Assembly (NCBI GenBank): GCA_026119935.1 | Contig: JALRMH010000008.1 | Span: 682,001-746,000 of the forward strand | From: Endothia cerciana | Taxonomy: Eukaryota; Ascomycota; Sordariomycetes; Diaporthales; Cryphonectriaceae | Length of the DNA stretch: 64,000 bases | Reading direction: 5' to 3' | In this document: piece by piece, positions 44,779-57,108 of the stretch | How the letters are laid out: each line of letters opens with the position of its first letter | How positions within the stretch are numbered: the first letter of the stretch is position 1 | Notes under the pieces: generated by a model | What the model was told of the DNA's origin: nothing | Database searches by the model: none | Seen by the model: only the letters and a program-made list of their open reading frames with translations | Translations under genes and position numbers: made by a program

Positions 44779-46316
44779 TTAAGAATCTTGACCGATGCTG
44801 GCTGCAAACAGGACAGCAGGACTGCCAGAGCTAGCATCGTATGACATCACAGTGTACCACTTGACATGATCTTGTTAGCCATTTGCAGATTGGCAAGGAC
44901 TCGATAGTGAGAAGGGTCCTGCTTACGTTCTTGATGAATACGTCTCCGACGACGTACAGATTTTCGATATCTGTCAAGTCCGCTCCGATGAGACCACTGA
45001 TGCAATAGTTGGACAGACCGCTCGCGGAGATGGCAGCGTTCGTGTAGAGCTCTTCAACAATGGTTTGGTTGCCCAAGGCGAGATCCACAATGTCTTCATC
45101 CGAGATGGCGCCGAGGTTGAAGTCGATTGGATTGATCTGGAAGCTCTCACCGGCGAACTCGATGGCCGGGATGTAGGAATCGGATGTGTTGCAGGGGAAA
45201 ATGCTACACGATACAACACCACGGTCAGCATTCCAAGGATTTAGATACGAAGGTCTGACAAACCGCTTACTAGATGATCTCGCCCTCGAGGGGTAAGCCG
45301 TAGGTACCCGGAATCTTTGCCATGATCTCCTTAGCCGCAGTCGTTGGGGCGACAATTGTCGTCGTTCCCGTATCGATGGCAGCCTGGCCAGGGGTGTTGA
45401 TACCGCCTGTCTTGCCGTTCACCGTCACTTTGTCAAGCGCAACTTGCCAGTACGTCTCCGATGAAACTGGGACAGTGGTGAAGTCACCAGTATACTTGGT
45501 GCTATCACGCCCTCCCAGGGCCATCTCCGAGTCATCCTCGGTACCGGAAGCAATGCGGCCGAGGTAGAAACCGAACTCCTCGGCATCGACTGCGCCCTCC
45601 CCAATCAGGTTCTCGAAAAAGGTCGTGCCGTTGTCCTGTGCAATGGACGAAAAGGCCATACCACAGATTCCGTCGGCATCGATCTCCTCAAATCCGTACG
45701 CCGAGTAGACAGCAAAGAGCGTCTGATTCGGCGACGTGAGCCCAGCCACCGTTACGTCGTCGATATAGTTTGCACCCTCGGTCGAGCCCGAGCCATACTC
45801 GATGGACGTGTTGGTACCCAGCGCCGTGCCGCCCTCATCGTACTTCGGGTCAAGGAAGTGAACACAGCCATCCGTGATACCACAGTCCGGCCCGGGAACC
45901 CAGATGTCGGACGAGCCCGTGTCGAAGATCAGCTGAAAGGTCTGAGGGTTGCCATCGCCTGCGCCGACAACGACAGGGCCATAGTACGCCGCATCCTCGG
46001 AAGTCCCTTCGTACTGATCAGTCAACGCCTCGTATGACTGGCGCCTGGCCATGCGACGGGCTGCGGTCGCAGCGGCCTGCTGCTCGGCTACCGGCGCATA
46101 GTAAGGCAGCATCGGCGATCCCCATTTGGCGAGGGTGTGGTTGAGAGACGCGAAGATGCCGGGAACATTTGCTGAACCGTCGGATCGGGTGAGAAGATGC
46201 TTCTTGCCCATAGGCACTTTCCGGAGGGGCGCGGGGGCGTGTACAGCCTCCGTGGATGTAGCAGCTGGCAGTGCCAGTGCCCCCGTAACGAGCGACAGGA
46301 CGGCGGCTGACTTCAT
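44779..46316 (-). CDS. Secreted pepsin-type aspartic protease
   Basis: Three minus-strand exons (46316-45271, 45203-44927, 44859-44779) encode 467 residues. A signal peptide (MKSAAVLSLVTGALA) and a propeptide with basic residues (ARRMARRQ, about 86-93) precede the mature enzyme, so processing there is likely. Both lobes keep the catalytic motif: FDTGSSDIW (Asp132) and AIDTGTTT (Asp315), with the Tyr flap in IEYGSGS. Further landmarks: ICGMAFSS, LGGRDSTKYTGDF and, in the last exons, GLIGAD and VVGDVFIKN / WYTVMSYD. This is peptidase family A1, near fungal candidapepsin/yapsin-like acid proteases that digest external protein. No Ser/Thr-rich tail or GPI signal follows, so it is probably released. 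The last acceptor is AAG after a clear CTAAC branch point. Confidence 0.92.
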
Positions 46317-47732
46317 GCTGGGCAAGCTGAGGAATGGTGGATCGGTTGATGAGAGAGAGGACAAGAGACGAATGGGCTAACTCATCCTCTGTCTGATCAT
46401 TTATTGCTTGACAGAGGCCCAGCAACCTCCTTCTTCCAAGACCAGGGTCGATGCTGAATCGGGAAACCCAGAAGAGTGAAGGTCAGCATATTTCTTTCAG
46501 GGCAAATGTGCCTGCCACAAATGGACGGGCATTGTGGTCCTTTCTGAGTCTGTTGGCACATCTTGGCTCGTCTGTGGAGTCCCGGTCCAGAAGAAGCCGA
46601 ATTTGTGCCATGACTGACGAGCACTTTAGCCCTGCGCTCCTCGCAAGCTAATAACACCTGCCACGTACAATCCGCAGCCGAGCGCGTGATCTTCAGGGAC
46701 GCGATCATATTTCGCATCCTGAAGCCATGGTTCGTGGATCTCTGCTGTGCTCATTGGTCTGCTTCCGTTGGCTTGTCGGTTTCGCGCACTCCGGCAGCTT
46801 CCTCTCTTAGACGAGAGAAGTGGAGACCATTTATTTTTGAACCCCGAAGGTTACCAGTGGCTACCACAGGCCTGGTTACCATTGGCATTCGCATAGAAGG
46901 GGTTCCGCGGACGAGAGCCCCAGCAGGGTGTGCGCTGTATGTTGCGGTTGAGTGTGCTAGCGACAGCCATGGACCATGGCGAGAGTTTCATGAAGGTGTA
47001 GCTTGGGTCCAGGAAGATACGACGGCACGTGGACGGTCCAAGGCGCTGTTGATAAAACCTTGACTGGTTTTCACTGCCAGATAATACAAATGCAGCCTTA
47101 CGCCAGCTTACATGCCGTTCTCGTCCCGAGGTCTGTGACATTGACTGGGACGATACGTGATCCGGGCCCACACAGCGCAGCTGTAATTCTGAAGTTCAGA
47201 CCTCATCCAGCCGCATTGCTGATAACTGTCAGTCCACGGGCCCGGCCGACAGTCGACGAGACACAGCCTCATCAGACGTGCACATCATCAAAGAGTTCGG
47301 GGACGCTGACTTGAGAGGCGGGTGTGGTGAGAAATGCAGGAGCAACGTTAAGTTTTGAGTTGCCAACGGAAAAGACGTGCTTTGATGGAGATCTGTCAGG
47401 GGAGCCCCCTGCCTCCACGTGACGATGCGTGTTTAGATTCACAGCTTGCGACATCAAGATCTCGATAGCGAGGGCAACTGTTAGTATTCTGTATTTGACC
47501 GGATGGCTCTGCAACATATTGTGGCTACTGTATGGGCCCCTTCTGCGACGATTGGTGTCTTGCCTCTTAGGTGCAGTGATCTTGTGTGATAATAGTCTAT
47601 CAAGCCTTCGCTCGAACTATTGTCGCGTCTTACGACGACGCGGTACACGCCTCCCCTCCGGACCAATCCCCGTGCGCATCCTGCAACATCGTCTGACCCG
47701 GCTGAGTGCGCGTCTAGCCCACCTAGACGAAA
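46317..47732. other. Intergenic between divergent genes
   Basis: About 1.4 kb holding the promoters of the protease (minus) and the helicase (plus). Short frames without motifs. Confidence 0.45.
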
Positions 47733-50700
47733 ATGTACCGCGGCAAAGATGGACAAGAAACTGGAGAGGTTAGGGAGGCCCGCAGAAGTCGCGGACCGCT
47801 TTCCGCGGTCCCTTCCGGTAAGCTCAATCGACAGCCTACTGCCTCGTCCGCAGCGGCTACACATCGCCGAAGTATCCAGCCGGAGGCGACACCGAAAACT
47901 ATTGCGACTTCGCTTGTGACCATCAAGGTCAGGCCACCATACCTCGACACACAATAATCTGGGCCCCAGTCATGGATCTCCTCCGCGTGCTGCAAAACCA
48001 GGCACTGGTGCCCTCTGGGCAGGGCGTCCACAACATCAAGGCGCCCAGGTCCGATCTGTTGGCCCATCTACCCATCGCGGTTCACCTTCCCATCTAACAG
48101 ATATACTATACGCGCTCGGGAATGCCTCAGATTACCCCGGAGAGCCGTGGCTGTCAGCCCGTGCGCCGCGACTCTCCTCGTGGGCGTCCAGCCCGGATAC
48201 CGAATCGGCAGTGCCTTCCCGGCCTCAGGGCCACCTACGGTATTCACCTGCCGAGCAAGTCGATCCCAACGTCAAAACAGAGGAGGCTCAGCTCAGGGAT
48301 GCCGAGCTGCGCGCTCGTGCCCAAGAAGATATTCGCAAGCTCCTCCGTATGCCGGAGATCGAGGTTCCAGAGGAAAATCGGGTGACCACTCCCGTACAGA
48401 TGTCTTGCAAACTCATGGAACACCAAAAAGTGGCCCTGCAATGGCTCAAAGACCAGGGACATGATAGACACAAGCGAGGCGGCTTGCTGGCAGGTACGTC
48501 ACCATTCCTGGCCATGGGCTGACTGTCCTCATTGCAGTCAACCTCCAGAGTGATCTCATCAGGCTGAGATACTTTAACCCCTTTTCTATTCCTCTTATCT
48601 CTTCCTTGGAATACCCTTTAATTGAGTTTCGTCTTTTAGATACGATGGGTCTGGGCAAGACTATTGAAGCTTTGGCTCTGATACTGGCTCATCGACCTCC
48701 GCAGGCTGGCCCCAAGACGACTCTGATCGTTGCCCCGCTGGCGCTTCTTAAACAATGGGACAGAGAAATTGCCAGCAAGATAAAACCGGCTCACAAGCTC
48801 GGTACCTTCATCTATCATGGCCGAGAAAAGGGTACTCGGAAGGCATCTCGGCTCTACGAGTTCGACATTGTGATCACCACGTATGAAACGATCGCTCCAG
48901 AACATAGGGGGTATGAAGACGGCCGCAGATGGAGTTCTCGGCTCTTCGGGAACGGGAACAGGTTCTACCGGATCATCCTCGATGAAGCCCACAAGATCAA
49001 GAACCGGAATTCCTTGTGCTCCAGAGCTGTGGTCGAGCTCGGTGCGGAGTACAGACTGTGCATGACTGGGACGCCGTTCATGAACAACTCGGCAGAAATC
49101 CACTCGCTGGTTCGCTTCCTACACATCAAGCCCTACGACGACTGGAGCCGCTTCAGTCAGGACATCGATCGCCCGCTTCGCGCATGGGGCGAGGACGATC
49201 ACGCCGCAGCAGTGCGGAAACTCCAAGTGCTGTTTCGCAGTATCACACTCCGCCGGACCAAGGAGAGCTACCTCGACGGGGAGCCCATTATCACGCTTCC
49301 TGAGCTATCCATCTCGGAGAGAACGACCGTCTTCAACGCAGACCAGGAGGCCTTCTACCTCGCCCTCGAACCAAAACAGCAGATAAAGTTCAACAAATAC
49401 CTCAAGCAAGGCAGATTAAGTAAGATATATACTTTCATCCCGGTATTGCTACTTCGCCTCCGACAGACATGCTGCCATCCTCATCTCATCAAGAGCCATG
49501 GCATCCCCGACGAGGCTCAGTTGGACGGCAAGCAAATGGTTCAGCTCGCGATGAGACTGGACCGCAGGGTCGTGGAGATGATTGCGAGGAAGAGGACATT
49601 CCAGTGCCCTCTCTGTGATGACACAGTAGAGGATCCAATCATCATTTATCCTTGTGGTCATGATATCTGCTCCGACTGCTTCTCCGGGATGATGCAATTG
49701 GCCGCCGAGGCTAAGAGAGGCACGGAATCCTATCAACTAGGCATCTCCACTGGGCAATACTGGGATGGAGACGGTTTGCCCACACGACGGCTGTGACTCG
49801 GAGATTCAACCTAAGAAGGTCCTTTGTCACTGCTTGTTTTTAGACGCTCATACGCCAGGTGGATCCGATGATGGGGCAGAGAACTCAGAGGCAGAAGATG
49901 AAGACGCCTGCTGCTCTTCGGATGAAGACTCTGGAGAGGATATTAGTGAAGCGGAAAGCCTCAAAGATTTCATTGTGACCGATGTCGACGAAGAGAGCTG
50001 GCTGGAGAGTGAGGAGGACATGGACGAAGACGGATCCGAGAGGAAGTTCAAGACCTGTGCTAGCCGCACGCCGACTCCTGGACCATCTCTTCAAAGCAGC
50101 GAGGATATCAAGGAAGCAGGTGAAGGATTTAGGGCCGATGAGTACGACGAGAAAAAGTGCAAATGATGGCGAGGAAGAAGATTCTCACTCGTGCCCGGAC
50201 CGCACGCCTACTCCAAGTTCGTTTGCCTCTCGCGATGATGAGGCAAAATAGACTTCGGCGGTACGAACGTCTCAGTGTGCTGGAGATACTGCAACGACAG
50301 AGGGCGTACAGGGAAGCTTGGGCGATCCAGATGATCCTTGGACTATCGTGCTTGATCGCTACAGGGCCGCCAAGAATCCTAGGCTCGATGGTGACTCAGA
50401 GTCCGACGACTCATCCTTGGTTTCTATACGAGGCTTAACCGCGGAATCAAAGCCGAGTTCTGCACCCATCCGCAAATATGCTCCCGAGCGGAACACAGCC
50501 AAGAGGAAACAGGGCCCAAGTCAGGAACAGCCGCCCCGCACCTAGGAAGCGGATCAAGAGGGATGACAGAGGCGCGGAAAAGCGAGAGCGCCGCGAAATA
50601 GAATCAGCCAAGAAGAAGAAGAAGAAGCGCAAGGGCCAAACATTAGCCGAGGTACGGAAGACAGCCTCCACGAGCAAAGCGGCAAAAGCTAAGTACTTCG

Positions 50701-51254
50701 CCCGACTCCGTCAGGAATACGAGTCTAGCGCCAAAATCGACGTAACTCTCGACCTGCTCCGATCGATCCGTAAGGACAAGCCCACAGAAAAGACTCTTGT
50801 CTTCAGTATCTGGACGTCCTTCCTTGGTCTTCTCGAGATCCCTCTCCAGGATGAAGGCTTTCGCTACCTTCGCTATGATGGAAGCATGGCATTCGACGAG
50901 CGAGACGATAATGTCAAGGAGTTCTCGGAGAGCCCGAACGTGATGATCTTACTCGTCAGTCTAATGGCTGGGAACGCTGGTCTGAACCTCACGGCTGCAA
51001 GCCATGTAATCATTCTCGCGCCCCACTGGAATCCATATGTGGAAGATCAAGCTATTGAGAGGGCGCATAGGATCGGCCAGAAGAGGCACGTCCATGTTCA
51101 CAAGATTTTAGTGGCCGATACGGTCGAGGATCGAATCGTGCAGCTGCAGGAGAAGAAGCGCAGGCTGGTGAGCGCGGCTCTCAGCGAGGAGGCTGCACAA
51201 GGCGCGGGTCGTTTGAGCATTCACGAGTCGAGGGGGCTCTTTGGCATGGACTGA
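47733..51254 (+). CDS. SNF2-family helicase with RING finger, reading frame disrupted
   Basis: Exons 47733-47817, 47933-48493 and 48640 onward join in frame. The protein has an SNF2 ATPase: LADTMGLGKTIEA (Walker A, about 216-226), LDEAHKIKN (330-338) and MTGTPFMNN. A RING finger follows (CPLCDDTVEDPIIIYPCGHD, from residue 538), as in Rad5/Rad16/Uls1-type proteins, which couple ubiquitin- or SUMO-linked signals to chromatin remodelling or repair. The frame ends at 49796, but the second RING half (VCPHDGCDSEI) continues one frame over from about 49765. The acidic linker then changes frame again near 50150 and 50520, with a TAG at 50249-50251. The helicase C domain is intact from about 50550: SLMAGNAGLNLTAASHVIIL, AIERAHRIGQKR. 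A GTGAAG...AAGAAG intron could explain the 50150 shift; no GT donor explains the first. Either a recent pseudogene or sequence errors. Confidence 0.75.
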
Positions 51255-52646
51255 GCCGTGCCTTAAGTCAGATCTGTTTGTCTGTCTTGCTGGGCCCCCG
51301 AGCCTCGGGATAGATACCTTCCAAGATGTGAATCAAAAGTCTTAGCTTAACGTAAGCTATTGGCGTTGGCCATCTAATCTACCTCATCTTCCTGATCTTG
51401 TCCCCCTTCTCTTTTTTTTCTTTTCATTTCGACCGGCAGAGAACCTGGGCGTCGTCCGATTCGAATTTCTAGTTGTCGTCTCTCGGTTATCCTTCTCTCC
51501 CCTTCTGCTGCCGTCCAAATCCGTAGATCATGACTTACAACATTCCATGAAGGTGCAACGTACGTGGTTCGACCGATAACAGATGTATTGTGTGGTCTTT
51601 CGTGGCATACATCCCCGCCCATACAACCCCGCGGGAACTCACTCAATACTCATTCAAAGATCAAGGAGCCTGCGCGGCTTGAATATGCTCCAAGTTCCCA
51701 TGCTTAGCAGTGGACCAGCGAGCTATACGCCCTCAATTAGTCACATGAGGATCTTGTCACTCATCTGCAGCTTGCGATGTTGTCTCAAATGTCCACTCAG
51801 GCGGTTTGTCGATCTCAGACCTGATCCCGCGCTAAGAAAGTGGCGAGCTAACATCGAGTCCCGCGAAGCTTGGTAATGGACAGGATGCGAGAGTCAGGCG
51901 AGATCGAAGGGGCACTCACTAGACTGATTACTGCTAGCATTAACCGTGGCTCACTGCTCTCGGGAGAGGGGCTTGCATGCTTGTTGCAAGCACGTCTCCA
52001 CTACGAGGATATTCTACAACCTCTTCTGGTTATTCGCTGCGGCTTGAGGTATTGCTCGAAGTCCGATATCGCCGACTTGCCGCCTCACTACATTCAGGTC
52101 TGCTCCTATGGTGCTGGGGTCCTGGTCGAAGAGATCGATCCTGACACGACCGATGTTCCTCAGCTACACTCGACGGAGAATTGAAAGGGGTTTGATGTCA
52201 ATCGGGGTTCATTCGCGAGACTGGATGAGCACAGGGAAGAGGCCTCCGTTTGCTCATGTCCGACAGTGCCGCGACATGCTCTCGTTAGGGTGACTACCGG
52301 CGAGAAATGGCCTGAAGAGCGCCACAATACGTCGCCATCTGTGCTAAAATTCAGCGCGGTAGGTGGGCATCAGCCTTGCGAATCTTCAGTGTCATTGTCC
52401 TATACTCTAGGCAGACAGACAGTACTGAGGTTATTTTCTGATCGGTACCCTGGTCCGTTACAGTCTGCGAAGCCGTTTTTGAAGCCGAATCGTGACCTCA
52501 GTGCCCATCCTAGGCGTCCATCGCCTCCCCGAAAGATAGATAGATACCTTTGCAAACAAAACCCAAACAATAGTCGATCAATTCCGTCCTATTATGTATC
52601 CAGTGAGAGCAGAAAATAAATGTAAAAAAAAATAACGCCGATTGTA
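51255..52646. other. Intergenic, no gene seen
   Basis: Short frames only. Convergent 3' ends of the helicase and the small minus-strand gene are expected here. Confidence 0.45.
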
Positions 52647-53040
52647 TTATTTTGTAGGAATATCATGTTGATAGAGGGCTCGTTGGTGCTTCAGGAGCGA
52701 CGGGAAAGTTTCTTCAAGAGACTTGACCGGAGACCTGACCGTTGAGACTCCTTTGGGGTTGATTGGAAATCTGGTTGCAGATAAGGCTTAGTCGGTGGTC
52801 CTTGTGTATTGTGTACAAGTATAAGATGCAGGGCAGGATTTCCATACCTTTCACAATGGATTCAGAGTCTGTGCTGTACCGAATTTCCTCCTTTGTTTCG
52901 ACAGCCTTGGTCTCGTGTGAGGTGGGCTTCGAGGAGGATTTCGAGGCACGAGCGGGCGAGCTGTTGAAGAGCTTGGTTGAGTCGCAGCCCGAGTCCTCCA
53001 TGGCGGCCATGATGTAGCCAATCTCGTGGGAGATCGTCAT
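52647..53040 (-). CDS. Cryptic two-exon gene for a 98-residue protein
   Basis: Minus-strand exons 53040-52848 and 52750-52647 join exactly in frame (GTATGG donor, CCCCAAAG acceptor, 97-base intron, phase 1). The start ATG has context CAGACATGAC. The product is polar and probably disordered: MTISHEIGYIMAAMEDSGCD, a Ser/Lys-rich centre (SSPARASKSSSKPTSHE), Glu-rich ETKEEIRYSTDSES and, in exon 2, SPVKSLEETFPSLLKH. There is no signal peptide or known domain. The clean joining of two open segments and an even composition support a gene, but there is no homology to confirm it. Confidence 0.45.
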
Positions 53041-55420
53041 GTCTGTGCTTCTAGGCGTCTTCTTTCTCGTACGCTTGTAGATTCGTTGGTGGCTATTGAT
53101 GACCACTGTCGCAGTGGTCTCGCTTATACCCAGGGCAGTTGTTGAGTCGATGGGGAGGGAAACTCAGCATCTAGACGGGCCTGGGAGGCTGGATGACCAA
53201 TATATACACAACGTGTATTACACGTCTTACTTGACCGGTGTAGTCATCATACCCGGTAAGATGGCAGAATCTAACTCCGAGATGACCAGAGCCTTACACC
53301 GTCACACGCACCAAAGAAGGGGCCGCCGCGCCAGCCCGCCGTCATTCGGCGTTCTGCCTTGAGTCACTGGCCGCCAGAGGAAGAATCCAATGGCACTCAG
53401 ACTATGACCCCGGGATTGATGCCTATCCGAGCGGGCCAAAGGGATGTTTTGGTATGCTATAATGGTCAGGTCGCGCGCCCTTCTATCCACATTCTTGGGC
53501 TGTCAAGATTGCCCCGGCGCACATATTGCATGTGGGGAGCCGAGCGCCGAGGGCCGCTGTCGGGGCGCCGATGCCAATTGGCATCGAGCTCGAGTCAACA
53601 ACGGCTTGGACGGTGACACAACACAGTCCGGGGGTGAAAACTCGGCCAGCATGACACACCGCCAAGTTTTTCCTGCGCCGTCGTGAGCGCCGGCCAGCCG
53701 TGGTAAGCTGTGCACTGCTCCTTCTCTGTGCAAACTGCCGGGCAGAGCCTCTGTGGTGAGAACAACTAACTCATGGGGCCTGCTGTCCGGGCATCGCACC
53801 GGTTGGCGTGGCTTGAACGATCATTTTAAGGTTCCTGTGCGACTGACCTCCTGCGGCGGTTGCCCCGAGGGCGTTGAGGCGCGCAATTGAGGGCTGCTCA
53901 AATATGGCCGAGTGTCCACATGCATCTTTGGCATGTCCTCTTGTGGCGTACACTTCTCTACATTTTTGCGGATATCTACTGTTTTACGAGGGACGTATTC
54001 TCTTTTTCCTCCTGCGCTCCCTGCCTCTCACTCGGTTTTCTTTTTCCTCTGTTTTCCCTCTGCAGCGATATATCAAGATTGGAGTTATAATCCATCTCTA
54101 CATTCGAAGTCTCGATGTTCTTTCCAGAAATGTGAGTACTTCAAGTCCAGTCGTGTCCGGAAATGCTATCGCTATTCGGTTCATCCGGTAAACCCCCCCC
54201 CCCCCCCGGGGGCCTCCAAAGGGAAGAGAAAAAAGAAGAAAATAGAACAGAAAGCCTTGTCTTCTTGAGTCACTGCCAAGGCAAAATTCTCGGTCGTCAT
54301 CTAAAGGCATATATTTTCCTATGCCTCTTGTGTTCTTGGGGAGCACGGTGATATAGACGTGAGCTGCACTGGTTCTGCGTTGGCTGGTCCAGTTAAGTTG
54401 ATGCCCTTCTCTGAACTGATAAGACAAGGACGACGTCCCAGGGCTGCGGCTTAGGTGACTGCCAGCGCTAGTAACCCGGCTGGGTCAGGAACTAAATGCT
54501 GGAAAATATAATAACGTGCCAGAATTTCAAGGCGCCTTGGTTCTTATGTCATTTGCTCATGCCTCCAATGCTAACAACGGAAGAAGGATGGATACCATGC
54601 TAAGCTTTTCAAGACCGGGTATGTTGGGTCGGTAGTGAATCACCTTAGAAGCTTGATGGCAGCAGCATACATCATATCATGGCAGGAAGAGGGACAGCCG
54701 CAACCCGAACGGCTGGAAACTCTAATGCGTGCCGGGGTGGGTTGCATCCCATCTACCCACCGCCTGCTTACGCTTATTCTTCAACCTTGCAACCCGGACT
54801 CGGGACGGGATGATCGACGATAGTGAAACCACACCCGGCCCCTGTATTGGCCTTGAGGCTCACGAACAGGGCCAACGTCCCGGTGCCAAGAGGAAAATCA
54901 AACGTCAGCACAAACCAGCACTGAGAATCAACAGTGGGTTTCGTCGACGGCCGATTCGAAAACTGCCCACATTATCGGCTCGGAGTCGTCTCACCTTCCC
55001 AGATGGCGTGAACCCCAGGCGTAGTCTGAGGTAAAACCGCCCCCGGGTGTGACAGCCGGGGCGGTAGATGCGAATGCAACGGGCCCCATTGACAGGTCCT
55101 GACTTCGGGTGACACCACCATATCGTTCGTCCTATCCCCAAGGTTCGACTCTGCCTCTCGTCTCTTTCGGACGCCCTTTTTTGTAAGTCGGACGGGCAGG
55201 TACTGAACAAATTGTCATTCCTTACTGTCGCTGTCCCGATCCGGAGACCTTCCATTCTTGCATAGGCTGCGCCTTGATGATACACTCTTTCTTTACGACC
55301 TTCTGTGTAATTGACCACCTTTTCGAATACATAATCTAAGTCATTGTTGTGGCGGGTCTGCACTACGACTGAACCCCACCAGACCTTCTGTCAAGCAGAG
55401 CTTATAGAGAAGTCGACAAG
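53041..55420. other. Gene-poor interval
   Basis: About 2.4 kb with no supported gene. A pyrimidine-rich stretch (53995-54065) and a C15-G5 run (54193-54212) are the visible structures. Frames at 53874-54268 are T-rich chance frames. Confidence 0.45.
54193..54212. repeat. C15-G5 homopolymer motif
   Basis: Fifteen C, five G and CC, then TCCAAAGGG. It resembles the element at 35214-35233. Confidence 0.7.
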
Positions 55421-55927
55421 ATGCGTAACCCTCTCGCCGCCGTCCTCTCGCTGAGGGCCTTCCTCTTCCTGTCGGCCGTCTTCTTCTCGGCCAGCGTCTT
55501 GGCCTCCCCCACAGTCCGCCAGGGTAGCATCAAGATCATCTCGCGACAGGCTGCGGGCACCCCGCTGTTCACAGAGCAAGCCTGCCAGCAGTACAGCCGC
55601 ATCGCCAACCTGTCGGCCATCGGTAGCAACTCCACGATGCGGACGACCTTCCTCGACTCCAGTCCTGTGGGCACGCTGTCCAACTCGGCGATGCTCAACG
55701 AGGCCATCAACAACCTCCCGATGCTGACCGCGGACGCCCAGCTGAACCAGGCCTGTGGCAACCTGACGACGGTCGCGACCACCGAGGCTGCGAACAACTT
55801 CACCCGAGGCATCGTCGGCCAGTTCACCTTCACGGGCAACCATGCTGCTATCGTCAACGGACCTGTCATGATCGCTGTGGTCCTGTCGTGCTTGCTCATC
55901 TTCGTGATGCCTCTAACGGCTTTGTGA
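55421..55927 (+). CDS. Small secreted, possibly GPI-anchored protein
   Basis: A single exon of 168 residues. The N-terminus (LRAFLFLSAVFFSASVLASP) is a signal peptide. The mature part is Asn/Thr/Ala-rich with four N-glycosylation sites (NLS, NST, NLT, NFT) and two cysteines (EQACQQY, NQACGNL) that could pair. The C-terminus is hydrophobic (MIAVVLSCLLIFVMPLTAL) and ends right after it, as in GPI-anchored wall proteins or a tail-anchored form. I do not recognise a named family. Codon use is strongly GC-ending, like well-expressed genes. The start follows GACAAGATG in good context. Confidence 0.75.
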   Translation: MRNPLAAVLSLRAFLFLSAVFFSASVLASPTVRQGSIKIISRQAAGTPLFTEQACQQYSRIANLSAIGSNSTMRTTFLDSSPVGTLSNSAMLNEAINNLPMLTADAQLNQACGNLTTVATTEAANNFTRGIVGQFTFTGNHAAIVNGPVMIAVVLSCLLIFVMPLTAL

Positions 55928-57108
55928 GCTGGACGTTTGGGTGGTGGGATGGATATGCGTTGGGAACGGCGTCGGTCAGGCGAGGCGGAGACAGGAGAAG
56001 GGGGTCGAATGCGAGAGGCGACAAGGGAAGTTCGGGCACGGAAGAGGGAGATAGCCGGAGAGGGAGAAGGGTCGACCGAGGAGACCCTGGCCGACACTGC
56101 AAATTGGAATCCCCTCCGGAGGTCGAGAAGACTGTACCTTATGTGGCAGAAACTTGCGTATACAGGTTGGTAGTCCCATCGCAACCGTGGCAACGAACTT
56201 CGACCAGCCCCGGGCCCTACAGACCATCTTCTTGTTTCTCTGAACATTCTCAGGCGTTGCAGAATGTGGTCGCGAGCTCAATAGTCTTCAGTTCCCGGAC
56301 GTCCAAGGTTGATCTGTTGAGATCTCTACCTCGGCCTTCTCCTTGTTCATGGACAGGACAAATTCACTCAGACTTGTATAGCGCCTTCTAGATGACACTC
56401 CAGAGGCTCACTCGGAAGAGAATCTTTAGGCTAATGCAAAGTGCATGAGATACCAATATTAACTGGCTCAAAGCGGGTCTTGTCCTATCGGAATTGAGCA
56501 GTTTCTCGAGACTCTCGAGTTCAAAGTCTGATCTTCTCCTCGCCAGCCTCCATGCTCAGGTGTCAAGTCTTCATCCCTTCTCGCCTTAACAGTACGTGCT
56601 ACTGATAATAATCCAAGAGCCAGAGGCGACCTGCGGTGTTTACGGTGACTACTGTCCGCGTACCTTTCTTGAAGTTCCACACCTCGAATTTTGCCATCTC
56701 ATTCCCTCGCCTCCTACTCCACCTGTCTTTGCTCTTTCTCACAGCTTCGTTTTGAGGAATCGTGCACTCGTGGCAGCATCTCTCCGACTTTTCCTACTTC
56801 TCCTTGGCGCTCAGACTTGGCCCTGAGCTAAGCACCTGTCCATTCCAGCAGTTGGACTTTCTTCTCTTCATTATCACCAATCGAGACTTGGGAAGCTTGA
56901 CGGTGCCTACCTTCCTACGCCGGCTTTAGCTAACTTGCTTAGGCACCGCAGGTTCGCTACTCGAGGGGTAGCACGACTTTACAGCCTTACGGCAACTCGC
57001 AATACCGACAGAAACTGCTTCACACCACTGATACGCGCGTGCCGCGGCCCTTCGCAGGGCGTCACAGTGAATGTAATCCCTGAGCGGGCTTGAGAATGGT
57101 TTCCTAAA
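55928..57108. other. Intergenic, no gene seen
   Basis: Frames on both strands are short and motif-free. Confidence 0.45.

Noticed and set aside
48636..49103. 155-codon minus-strand frame opposite the helicase
   Set aside because: Antisense shadow of the SNF2 ATPase exon.
55402..56247. 281-codon minus-strand frame
   Set aside because: Antisense to the small secreted protein gene; the sense strand has the signal peptide and glycosylation sites.
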